Shown here one piece after another: positions 26,281 through 44,500 of a stretch of DNA of 64,000 bases. Every line of letters starts with the position of its first letter. Positions within the stretch are counted from its first letter, which is position 1. Under the pieces are notes generated by a model, which saw only the letters and a list, made by a program, of their open reading frames with translations, did no database searches and was not told the DNA's origin. The position numbers and the translations under genes were made by a program. Source of the DNA: Blasia pusilla. Taxonomy: Eukaryota; Marchantiophyta; Marchantiopsida; Blasiales. The stretch spans positions 4,588,001 to 4,652,000 of the forward strand of contig CM114271.1 of assembly GCA_050084515.1 (NCBI GenBank), read 5' to 3'.

Positions 26281-29200
26281 AGCGCATTCGTCATGCCAAA
26301 AACCCGCAGCCATGGCTAGAGCTTGACCCTAAATCCTTGATCTTGATACTCTTCAATGTAATGTTGCGGTGTGCTCCACATTCGCACCCTTATCTCAACC
26401 TCAACACTCTCTCTTCGGATCTGCCTCAACAATCTTTGTCTTCCTCGGGCATTAGCGCTCTCTATGCCTCGAGCTAACTCGCCCACTTTCTCCTCCTTGG
26501 GCTCACTCGATCATACTCTCTTGCATTAGCTCTCACTCTTCCTCAAGTTTACTCACACTAGCTAGCTCTCCCGCGTTTGCTCTCTTTGCCTTCGGCTCTA
26601 CAGATAAGCTCGATCCCGCCCTCGTCATTAGCTCTCTATGCTTCAAGGTAACTCGCGCACTCTCGCGTTAGGTCTCTCTCCTCCTCCGGCTTACTCAATC
26701 AAGCTCTCATGCGTTAGCTCTCACTGTGCCTTAGGCTCACTCACGCTAGCTCTCACGCGTTTTCTCTCTTTGCCTTTGACTCTACAGATGAGCTTGAGCC
26801 CGCCCTTGTCATTTTCTGCGCTCTGATTCTTCCTTAGGTATCGGTCGTATTTGTTAAGAAAGCCTTCTTGTGAGTCACACTACTCTTGCCTCCTATACCT
26901 AAGATCCATCGCTCTTCATAAGGTAAGTGTTTCTCGGACTTTTTCCCAACCCATCTACAAGCTATTTTTTTTTGTGAATGATGTTTTATTCCATCAAGGT
27001 GGGAGTATAATTTCATTTGGTTCAAAATATAAGTAAAGCTGAGATCATTATTCTATTGAAATTTTTATTATTAATAATAACATAAAATCTATAGCATTTT
27101 AATTTATGATTAATTTATAAATATACTTCATTTGATTCAAAATGACTCAATATTTTTTGAGATATTTCACGATATAACTAAGAAAAAATCCAAAGTTATT
27201 CAATGACTCACTCATATTCCTATAAGACTGAAATATTACATGTTAGAGTTTTTGAAAGACTCAATTCTTAGCAAGTCATTTGGGGACATGATAGAGCGAT
27301 ATCCCAAAATTCTACAATGACTTAGTCAAATTTTTATATGACTAAGATGTTAGTATTTGATGGAAAGATATAACTAAGGGACATTCTAGTCATATGTTTG
27401 AGTCGTGAAAAACATCATTCATTTTTTTATATGACTAAAATTTTAGTATTTGATGGAGAGATATGACTACCATATGACTGAGGGACATTCTAGTCATACG
27501 TTCAAGTCATGAAAGACATCAGTCATTTTTGTTTTAGTCATAAAAGCCATGCTTTTCTTCTAGTGAACCGTCTGGCTTGTTGTATGATATGATCCCGCTC
27601 TCAGGCACCCATTGTGCTTGCCATGTTGCTAGTACATAGGTACTCCAAGACTACCCGATCCTTATGGATATCTCGACCACTTGTCATCTCCTCATTAACC
27701 TTTGGATCTAAGGGCTCTCCACATGACCTCACCATTGAGATCCCAACACTTTGGCTCTCCATAGCCAATAGACCCAAATAAGCTAATACTTGCCATCTAG
27801 GCACTATCTCCTCACCACTCTCTCCATACCAACGAGCTCCAATCGCATCTCGTTGACTCAAACATGGATTATAACTTAACTCATTCGCATCATGGTTGAG
27901 CATTCTAGATCCATGTTCTACATGAAAATCATACTCCTTCAATAATAGAGCTCATCTAGCATGCTTCCATATAAGCTTGTTGGACTTCATCAACCACTTA
28001 AGTGGTTGATGATCAATAATGATGGTAAAGGGGCTGTCAAATAAGTGACACCTAAAATGTGCAACAATCCACATTGCAACCAATCACTCACCCTCACATG
28101 AGCTATACTTTGCCTTTACAGCGTTGTTCGAACGACTAGCGTAAGCCATCTCCAATTCTTCACCCTCATCATCATGCTAGGTAAGCATTGCTTCAAGCCC
28201 CAACATACTCCAATCTATATGCAACTAGAAAAGACGCCCCCAAAAGATCTCCTTAGTATGGGCTCGGAAGTCAATCAGCCCTTGAGCATCTAAAATGCTC
28301 TCTCTTGCTTATCCCTCCAATGCCACTCATATTGTACCTTGGTCAGCAATGTTAGTGGATCATCAAACTGAAACCCTTGATGCACTGTCGATAGAAGTTT
28401 GCCAATCCCATGAATGCACAAACTCGACTCGCATCTACATGGTATGGAAAACATAAGATAGCCTTTACCTTCATCTATTGAATATCAAGTCCGCGTGGAT
28501 ATATGGTATGACTCAAGTACTTAATTTGATCGTATATGAACTTGCACGTGTCTAGATTTAACATTAGCCTATGTAATTGCAATTTTCTAAACACCTCCTC
28601 TAGATGTAGCCCATACTTATCGACCGTGATACTAAAGACTATGATGTCATCAATACAACACCTACCAAAATCCATACTTTCCAAGATCCTATCCATAACC
28701 TCTAAAACTCTACCAAGGCGTTTAGGGTAAGAATCACCATTGGTACAAGTAAGAACCACTAGTAAGAACCACCATTGGTACAAAAAATCCTTCCCATAAG
28801 GATTGATGCCTCAATTTTTTTCTTTTTCCTATCCTCTCGTGTCCTCCAATCAGATAGGCAACTGATGGTATCTGCCTTGGAGATCTAAAGAATTGAAAAT
28901 TTTTGTATGCCCAATACCATTAAAGATCTCTTCAAGAATAGGCATGGTATACCTATCGGACGTTGTCTATCGATTGATAGGTTAATAGTCTCCACACATC
29001 TGCCTATCCATCCAATTTCCATGCACATCCTTCTTGGCGAGCATGATAGTGGTAGATGCATACTCTCCATGCGACATTGCACCACTCCCTCCACCAATCT
29101 TGGCTCTCACTCTGAATCAAAGCCCTCTCTATATCACTATACTTGTAGGGTTGTTAAAAGATTGGCATGTTGCTAGACAATACAATTTTCATCCCTATAC

Positions 29201-29639
29201 CCTTCACTATACCCAAATCATGCATACTAATGCAAAACAACTCTTACAACTCCTAAGGAACAGTTATATCGGGCACTCATCTCCTTGTTAACTTAGGGCC
29301 CATATTTATCTCCCAAGTTGCCATCATGACTATTGTAGAACTATCTGACGTTGGTGGTTTTGGTTGTCATGGTGCAATTCCATTGCCAACAAGACACTTC
29401 CATACAAGCAATCACTACATGAACTGTCTTGATAGGAATGGGACTAAAAGGGTAGAAGGTATGTATTGCAACCTCATCTAACGTTACTCAACTACTCCTA
29501 ATTAAGCTTATAATCCATGTCAACCACTCTAGGTTCATCACCTGACTTTAGACTTGACATCAAAATATCTTTGATAGTAACGATATAACGGTCATCCTTG
29601 TGGGAAAACTCAACGCCCGCCCTCTATATAAATCACAAG

Positions 29640-29645
29640 CACTAA

Positions 29646-29721
<76 letters not shown>

Positions 29722-30074
29722 TAAACCTATACCACTCTCCTAACAAAAGGCTTGGGTTACTCATAAGGTAAGGAGGATCAAAGCTTTGCATGGTAGCCTA
29801 TGCATGTAGGCAAGTCATCTCCTTGGCTCTTGACTTGTTGTAGGGGATCAAGAGTCACTTCTCAAAGTGGAAATCCAACTACACTCTCAATAGAAATTGA
29901 TACGAAATATTAAGTTTCTCTACATAACTCCAAATGAGCCAAAACAAAGAGGAAACATACTCTCTCAAGTTACATAAGGCCTCAATAAGTGATACTCGAC
30001 CTCTTGAGGTTATCCTCCAATATCTTTGAAGCCGCTCTTCCAACACTAGTCAAGCTATCCTAAAAGACATGACA
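29640..30074 (-). repeat. LTR of gypsy element 3, carrying an expanded GA tract
   Basis: It aligns with the LTRs at 14681, 51602 and 57117: same opening, then a ggctcatttgga block, then agtcaagagccaagga. Where the other LTRs read ttgagagagacat, this copy has a pure 66-bp dinucleotide tract (29652-29717), so the microsatellite grew out of a short GA run already present in the LTR. Confidence 0.7.
29652..29717. repeat. (TC)33 microsatellite
   Basis: Pure dinucleotide tract inside the gypsy LTR. Confidence 0.98.
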
Positions 30075-30276
30075 CTATGTATAAAAAAATAGAAAGGAAG
30101 TTGGTTCATTTGACCATCAATTGATTGCCATCCTAGTTGATAGGCAACTATCTCCTCCCAAAAATCAAGCATGAACACAAAGAGATACGATATTGTACCT
30201 TAAGTCCCTACCAACACATCTTATAACTTTATCAATATCATTAACGTACGTGTGCATACCATTGCATTACCAGAAA

Positions 30277-30692
30277 GGTTGCATGGAAACGGATATGTCC
30301 ACGGACATACCCAAAGCGTTCCCCGCCCGGGTTTTTTCGGTGCCCGATGGACCATGCGAGGACCGTGCAAGTTGATGACGCGAGAAAAAGTGGAGGCTCA
30401 CATTAAGGAAGGCGGGTAGGGATCGAGTGGGCATGCATACTATGAGCCCTTGCCTTGCCTCCATCAAGCTTGCGTGCGACCCGCATCGATTGCGGCTAGC
30501 AAGTGCGGGCTTAAGGACGGCTCAGTGTGAGCTACAAAATTGGTGACAAGAACGGGTGACAGGTTCCTAAACTAGATCCGCGTTGTCCAGGCCCAGGTCT
30601 ACATTGTGGATGGGATGGGCTCGTCTGCATGCCACATGGATATGTCCGTCCTAGGGGCAGACATAAGTCCATGGATATGTCTCCATGCAACC
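30277..30692. mobile_element. MITE-like element with clear terminal inverted repeats
   Basis: The left end reads ggttgcatggaaacggatat. The reverse complement of the right end reads ggttgcatggagacatatcc; the inverted match continues imperfectly through the tgtccac/ggacat motifs for 30 bp or more. The 416-bp interior is GC-rich and non-coding. It sits between gypsy element 3 and the LINE. No convincing target-site duplication is visible. It may be related to the element at 5152-5591. Confidence 0.65.
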
Positions 30693-30779
30693 TAGACTAC
30701 TACTTGGATGTTGTGTTTGGACTCTCATAGTGAACTCCTATGAAGTATTAAATTACATTTGTGAAACACCTCCAAGACA

Positions 30780-36850
<6,071 letters not shown>

Positions 36851-37309
36851 TCACCTGATCCAAAATAGGAAAGAAAGGGATTTGTCAAAAAATATTGATG
36901 GTAACAAAATGTGACCAACCTCATTGGAGCACTTAAGACAAAGTTATGTCCGAACAACCCTCTAACCCCCACACCTTCAACAAGGTAGAACTCTACCTAT
37001 CAACCAAGCATGATGTGACAAAGGTAAGGGGAATCCTTCTACAAACAAGAAAGGTTAGGTAGTCATGAGAATGTCCACTAACTCCAATCCATACGCACTC
37101 TTGCATGATATGAATCTATTTGCCTTCCTCCTTATGGTTCCCATATGTATAACCCCGCTCCCCTATTCTGGTCTTTCCTTTTTGGATGAATAGGAAGGAT
37201 TGGGGTAAGTTGGATTTGTTCCTCCTTCCTTCGTTCATGTCCTACGCATTGTGCATTTTTTTTTCTCTATATCTCCTCTCTTTTTATATCGAAATTCAAA
37301 ACTTATAAA
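36851..37309. other. No supportable feature
   Basis: About 460 bp between the gypsy relic and the copia element. It may be further decayed leader sequence of the former; I cannot demonstrate it. Confidence 0.4.
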
Positions 37310-40300
37310 AATACTCATGAAGAACTCGCTTTTCAGTATGCCTTGCTTGCCAATTTGGAAAATAAGTTAGATTTTCATTTCCAAAGCAAGGTAGAAGAGC
37401 ATCAAAGATATTGGAGTTGATTTACACTGATGTCTGGACAGCGTCATAACATAGCCTCAGTGGCTTCTAGTACTTTATTTCATTACTTGATGACTTCTTT
37501 AGGTATATATGGATATACTTTTTGAAAGCCAAGTCAGAGGTATTTTCATTGTTCCAAACATTCAGAATTCTAATAGAGAAGCAGACTAGAGATCACATTT
37601 AAAAATTTTGTTGTGATGGAGGAGGAGAGTATCTTTCAATAGAGTTTGATGAATATTTACCTCAGAATGGCATCCAACAACAAGTGATTTGCCGTTACAC
37701 TCCACAAAAAAATGTAGTGTCTAAGAGGAAGAATCGACATATTGCTTAGGCGGCACGTGCTATGTTGAATGAAAAGAATATGTCTAAGGTGTATTGAGTA
37801 GAGGTTGTAGCGTGTGTAATCTTCTTAATCAACTGAACTCTAATAGCACGAGTTCATGATAAGACTCCTTTTGTAGTCTTCATAGGAAGTCTAGGGGATG
37901 TCACTAAAGGAATAGTCGACAGCAACGTACGTCAAACTTATTTTTAATTGCCAACGGCTAATTTTTTGGAATTTCTTAGAACTTACACAAAGGAGGGGGA
38001 AATTAAAAATATGAAGTCGATGTAAGCAAGGCCCTCCAAAATTAGGGAAAAAAATTTCAGACTATAGTCGAAAGTTGTAAGGGATGAGGAAATTCCCCCC
38101 AAAGTTGATAATAAAGTCAAAAGTTGCAAGGGGCTATGCAATTCCAAAGTAAATATCAATAATAGAATATAAATATATTGATATAAGTATATTTTGGGCT
38201 TATTTCCGGTGATCCCCTCCTCCACTTGATTTCAAGGGAATGTTGTTACATTTAGGATTATTTCTAGGGATTCCCCTGGATTATTTTACTTTTCTCCTTC
38301 ATCTCCGGCCAAAATTCTTTCCACCATTGGATTGGATTGGAACTTTTGGGGTTTGGTCCTCCCAATGTAATCTCCCACGTTGACGGTTTGGATTTTCTAA
38401 TATTGACTCCAAGATGTAATTACAATCTAAGATCATATTTGTGGTCTTCCATTTTAATTCAATCTCTAGGTGAGCATTTGGAGAATATGTTTTTCTCCTT
38501 GCGACGCAAAACCATGGGGACATCATTTCACAAAGTTTCATGATTTTTGAGCTCGTGAATAGAAATCAAGGCCAAGAAAGGAAGGAGATAGTGGAAGAAG
38601 AGGGCTTGAAGTGGGGATTCACTTAGCTTCATTTCACTATTCTCCTTCATTTTGGGCACCATTGGATTGGAATGAAACTTGGTAGGCTTGGTCGTGATAA
38701 TGTAATCTCACACTTGGATGGCTTGGATTTGCTATTTTTGACTCCAAGATACTTAAAATCCAAGATTATATTTTTGGTCTTCCATTTTTAATTCAATGTT
38801 TGGATGGGCACTTGAAGAGTATCCACCCGTATTAGGAGAGATCCTAGATTCTTCAATTAAATCTATCAATCTATGGTCGGAAAGAATACGTATTCGTTCT
38901 ATTGATACTAGTCAAAGCTCGAGTCAGATATTAGTGGCATCTACCTCTAAACAACAACTTTGTAGATTAAGTAGAGTCCCACATCCTATTCATAGATTCA
39001 TAAATGAAGGATTCCTTGCAACACATAATACATATATGATGACTATCGTTCAAGAACAAGAACCGAGTTATTTTGAAGAAGCTCCAAGCAAGATCAAATG
39101 GATTGAAGCTATGGAGGAAGAGCTTGCTACATTAAGACACCAACAGACCTAGGAGGTGGTTGATATACCTTCCTGTAAGGAACTTATTGGTTGCAAATGG
39201 GTTTACAAAGTCAAGTGCAATCAAGATCGTACAATGAAGAGATACACACTCAGATTGGTAGCCAAGGGCTATGCACAATAATATGGCATCGATTATGAGG
39301 AGACATTTAGCCTAGTTGCAAAGATGACGACTACCGGAATAGTGGTTGCACTTACAGTAAGTAAGATGTGGAGATTATATCATATGAACGTCAAGAATGC
39401 CTTCTTGAATGGAGATATATATGAGGAGGTGTACATAACTCAACCACCTAGATTTAAGATATGAGCACCCACAATTTCCATTCCACATACGCGGATTAAA
39501 GAAAGCTCTATACGGGCCGGCTTAAGCAAGCTCCAAGAGCTTGGTATGGCAAGATTACAAACATCCTCCAAGAATTGGATTTTAGGTTATGTGATTCTAA
39601 CTCCTCGCTATATATTTTGAGAGGCAAAGTCATACGATTATCATTGTGTTATATGTGGACGACCTCTTGATTATTGGCAGTACTAAAAATATGGTACAAC
39701 AAGTCAAGTTAAAGTTACAGGCATAATTTGATATAAAGGCCTTGGGAGAACTCAAGTATTTCCTTGGTATTGAGTTTATGAAGGTAAGAGAAAGCATGTG
39801 GTTATTAGAACAAAAATATGCTCTTCACATGTTTTCAAAATATGGTATAAAGGCTTGTAAGCCAATTTCTACACCATTTGATCAGAGTGTGAAGCTAAAA
39901 GTGGATGAATGAGAGTTGCTTGCAGATTCTAATATGTATAGGCGCATGGTTGGAAGTTTGATTTATCTCACTATAACCAGGCCAAACTTTAGCTATGCAG
40001 TTGGCCTAGTGAGCCAACTTATCCAAGCACCTCGGAAACCTCATCTTGATGTTGAAAGGAGGATTATGCAATATGTGAAATTCTCTATTCAATTCGAGCT
40101 TGAGTGTTCAAATTCAAGCTCAAGGTTCAAACCTTTTCCGAAATTAGGATTACAGGGATTCACAAATGCTGATTGGGCAAGAAGCATGTGTGATAGACAC
40201 TCCATATCTAGTTTTTCATTTATCTTGGGAAAGCGCAGTTATAAGTTGGGCTTCAAACAAGTAAGCTATATTTGCTTTATCTTCAATAGAGGTTGAGTAC

Positions 40301-40440
40301 AGAGGAGCAACCAATGTAGCATGTGAGGGGGTGTGGCTGTGGCGGCAAAGTTGGTAAATATGTCAACAAGAGAGCGAGTCATGGTGACACTAGGTGTGGT
40401 ATTGTTGGACAATCGAGCTGGAGTGTTTCGCTTGGTTAGT
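37310..40440 (+). mobile_element. Ty1/copia pol relic: integrase, RT and RNase H
   Basis: A gag-pre-integrase segment (CLACQFGK...FPKQ) leads into integrase: LIYTDVW, LLDDFFRYIWIYFLKAKSEVF, DGGGEYLS and YTPQKNVVSKRKNR, the last normally ending with a catalytic Glu in VAERKNR. RT starts near 38.95 kb (KWIEAMEEELATL, then KWVYKVK, then VKNAFLNGD) and has the YVDDLLIIGS box near 39.65 kb. RNase H follows (FTNADWARSMCDRHSIS, about 40.17 kb). Two catalytic positions are lost: the integrase Glu, and the first RT Asp, replaced by Asn in HMNVKNAFL. Frequent stops confirm it is dead. Between integrase and RT lies about 0.9 kb of unrelated duplicated sequence. No LTRs are recognised. Confidence 0.85.
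38281..38815. repeat. Pair of about 190-bp direct repeats inside the copia relic
   Basis: Segments at about 38290-38480 and 38635-38815 share caccattggattgga, a tgtaatctc block, ttggattt...gactccaagat and tggtcttccattttt, at roughly 80 percent identity by eye. They lie between the integrase and RT parts, so they represent either an inserted repeat or a duplicated piece. Confidence 0.65.
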
Positions 40441-41513
40441 CTCACGGATACAATGTATCATCCACAACGCATTACTCCCTCCTCTTCCTCTTCCTCTTCC
40501 CCTTCCTGTTGAAATTCCACCCCATCCCTTTCCCTTTCCCCACTATAAAGTTATCTTTATCTTTAGTCTCCTTTTCACTAAAATCAAAAACTCCTTACAT
40601 TTTCTTATTTGTGCATTTCTCTTCCCTTCCCTATTGAAAATTAAATTTTATATATATTAAGGTCATATGTTAAAAGTAGAGCAATTAAAAAACTTCTCGT
40701 GAAACTCTCCCTAGTTGAAAACTTATCCCTTGTCTTCTCCTCCCTCAAGATTGCAAACATACAAAGTTTGCATCACCACATATGAACAGATATGTCAATC
40801 ACGTGGACAAACTCTCCATCCATGACATTCTTCCCACACAAAGCTCTTATATCCCTCCTAAAACTCCACCCCCACCACCTATCCCCAAATATTCGCATTA
40901 AAACCATTAGCAATGTAATATCCAAAACCAGACTTCCTACAAATCAAGCTTCACCCAAAGAGGTCATATATTATTTCCCTTTTCAGGGAGAGCTTAACAA
41001 CCTTAACATATCTTCAAATGCCTTCCTAATCAGTGGAGACTAATGAGGACTAACTAGTTCTAAAATTTAGAGAGGAACATCCCTGACATATCTTCTCAAT
41101 AATTTTGCTACATGCACAAATGCATATCCTAAATGTGATAACGTCATGGTATCCAACAGGTGATCCATAAAGTTTTTGGGCCTCATAATCATGAACGACC
41201 ATTCTCTTCTTGGATTTGGACATAAGCGAAAGCTAGAAACCTAATAACCTTACATTGTTTCAATATGTAAAAGTAAAAAACTTAAACTATGATTTCTTAG
41301 TGAACCTTCCCCACATGGTTTGAATTAATCTAACTTAATTTAATTGCTTGAATACCTATAGATTCCAAGTTCAAATGCTACTAATGAGCTTATTTCATTT
41401 TGGAACATGATGAAACCTCAAGCTCTTCACTCTTCCACCACTTCGGAATATGATTTTAAACTTGATTCTTGCTCTTTGGGCTTCGAATACACTCTAGAAC
41501 ATGATTAGTTCCA
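40441..41513. other. Spacer between copia relic and FAN1 3' end
   Basis: AT-rich with C-rich runs, no domain-bearing frame. The part nearest 41513 should include the FAN1 3' untranslated region, since FAN1 is transcribed leftwards. Confidence 0.45.
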
Positions 41514-44500
41514 TCATGCTTGCAACTCCTCCAACACTTTGCAAACCTCTACAGAAAGACCTGCATTCATGAGAATCCATATCCAAGCTGTTTGCTGCTC
41601 GGATAGCTTGTCTCGAGGTCCCTTCACCTCAACAAGTTTTGCCTCTCCTTGTCTGATGCTCTTTGTGTTAGAAGCAGTCTCCCCCATGACGATGCCTGCC
41701 GGTTCTCCAACTTGACATGAGAGCAGGCCACTTTCAGTAGCAGAGCTCCTTTCTTTTGAGATACAACTGCACTTCGAGCAAACATCCTCATTTTTACTGG
41801 GTTCTGAGAGATCGTCTTTTGCATCTTGTGTGCGCCAGAGAAGAAGATCTGGCATGCCTCCAGTCCAGCCAGCATGGTCTTCTGCCAGCAGCCTGCACAC
41901 ATGTGAGAGCCCTGGACCTCCGACACATGACCCAATGGTTTGAAGATCAGCCAGTGAGTGACGCTCCCAGTTAACACCAGTGCACAGAGTTCCATAGTTT
42001 TCATTCCATGTTTTAGCAAGAAGCTCTGCAGTGTTCCCAGCCGCAATTGTGGCAAGCCTTGTCTCAATCAAACTTTGTCTCGCCGAGAAGAATAACTCGG
42101 TGTTGAGATCCAGGGGTGCTGTCTGCAGTAGACATCTCTAGTCAGCAAGTAAATTTCAATAGAAATGGCAACTTCTCACTCTATTTACTAAACTTCGCAG
42201 TGAAAAAATCCAAAACAAAGATCCAGTCAATCAGTGAGCTTAAGGACTCTCCACCACACACTGCATATAATTGGCTGACATTCACCTGAATAGATGTCTC
42301 TTGAAACTGGCAGGAAATGTGGGAGGACAATGAGTTAGAACCTGGAAAGAAGTCTGGAAGACGTCTGGAACATCTGCAAATAGCACATCCCACATCAGGA
42401 GACCAAAAAAGGTCATCCACACACCACCTTCACAATGTATGCCTTGCCAGCGTCCACCCTCCTCACTGGCATAGTACTGCAGAGCCAGCTCTTCCACTCC
42501 ACATTGCTGCTCATCATAGCCATAGAATCGACTCTTAATCCCAGCTGTGCAATTGAGTGGTCTGCCCCGGATCTGCACCTGCCAGATTAGAAGTATGTCA
42601 GCCAGGGCATCTTCTGGAAGCAAGCATACTTGATGGTTGAACGATGCAACAAATGGGCAGTATCTAGGGACGACTTTGCACAACGATCAAGGTATCAAGA
42701 CACAATTCTTCAAAGTGCTGGGGACCCCCTTAAACTAGTATTTATCAGTGATTTTAGGTAACTTTCAGCTATCATTGGGCGGCTTGAACACTCGGCGTTG
42801 TCTTATAACTTGTACAGGAGAGACCTCAATGATGAATGCCTAGAGTCAATTATTGGATGTACAGCATTCCCCAACTCTGTCCCAACTCTGGGTTGATGAG
42901 GATGCAAGTATGACCCAAAATTATGGTCAAAGAATTGATCCTTACCTCTTTGCAGTTTCTTTTCAAAGCTTCAGCATATGGAGGTTTCTTCCACCTTCGA
43001 GGTGGCTTTCCCAGACGAACCACCCGTCTTTGAAGGGCAACGCGATCACCTCCACGAATCCAAGGATCATCAACTCCTACTTCAGCAACCCGTAAGCTTT
43101 CTTCTTTGCAACCAAGGTGGTCTAAATTGATTGACAGCCTCACTGTCCAATAACCCCACCTTCCTGATCGCATCTTAGAGTTCAACAACTGTCTCAAGAC
43201 CTGAACTGCTTCTTTGTATCTGTTAAACCATTGAGATGGATTCACACGAAAGAATTTAATTCAAGTTACATGAAGCAGCTATCTGCATCAAAACTATCTG
43301 CATCAAATAGTAAAACTCCAAGAAATTACCAGTGATGCATGGAACAAATTGAAATACGGGCAGCCATACCTTCTTTCTCGTTCTAAAATAGAGATACCCA
43401 GTGTACAGACATTCCTATACACATATGAGGCAGAAAAGCGAGCAAGAAATGTAGGTGTTTGGTTCGCAGCTTCGTGATCTGCTTCCTCGCAGCTTATATA
43501 ATCTCGTGCTCTTTTTAGGAATTTCAATGCACCTTCGATGTCATTCTTCTCTAGAGCCATGTCCATCCCCTGAGCTACCTCTAGAGCCTGTCAAAACCAG
43601 CCCGAGGTTTTCAATCATGGTGTAATTGGAAAAGGTATTTTAACACACATAGAGGAGTCCTACCAAAAACCCATAGACAGAAAGTACTGTGCACGAGTTG
43701 ACTGCATGTTGATGGCATTACCCAGCTTGCTACTAGAATAGCACGGGTGTTTCAAGTGTTCGAGTAGAAGATTGTATAATTGAAGCTATACTCTCACACA
43801 GAATAAACCATGATCCCTAGGGAACGGCCACATGCATCAACTATTGATGGATACACAACAAGCAGATGAAGATGCCCTCATAGAGAAACCCAAGAGAGTC
43901 ATGGAAAAGGGACCACCTCTTCATAGGCGACAAGGACCTCATGAGTTTCGAAAACATGTCGTGACCTCCAGCATTTATACCGTGGATACTTCATCAATCC
44001 CATGTCGACCAACAGAAAAGTCGAGAGATTTCTGTCTCCATTCAGAAAGAAGAGTCTCTATACATGGCTCCAACGCTCGAGACTTCAGCTTCTTATCAAG
44101 CTTTCAATAAGAGAGCTTACATTGTTATCTATTCAGTAAAAACAGAAACACTCAACACAAAAGAAGGGGAAGAGAATCTTGTGTGGAAAGAGCATCTGAT
44201 AAAGTTCAAAATACCATACAGCCTTAATCTACAAGGAGAAGAGTAATAATAATAATAATAATCATATACTTGTGTTCTTCCGTGACAATACCAATCAAGT
44301 CTCAAGTATTCAGGATTCATCTTTCCACCCAAGGAAACATCAATAATATGCCACTGTAAAAATCATGAACCAGATTCAGATTACACACCTGCAGCCGCCA
44401 CAACAAAAAATCTGCTGTATTGGAAACACGGATGCAACTTCCAGTGATGTCAATGAGCATCTGCATGAATGTTGAATCACTACCGACAAACAAACAGAAA

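Larger units (their letters stand above)
27566..30074 (-). mobile_element. Ty3/gypsy element 3 (minus): LTR, RT and RNase H remnants
   Basis: Reading downwards on the minus strand, an LTR begins at 30074 with tgtcatgtcttttaggatag and runs to about 29.64 kb. RT follows: a KKDV...CGDY block near 29.03 kb, then MPILEEIFNGIGHTKIF, a CIDDIIVFS catalytic box near 28.64 kb (Cys where Tyr is usual), and CKFIYDQIKYLSHTIYPRG. An RNase H-like end near 27.95-27.60 kb has LLKEYDFHVEHGSRM. Leader and gag are absent between LTR and RT, and stops are frequent. The lower end abuts the CACTA terminus at 27565. Confidence 0.75.
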
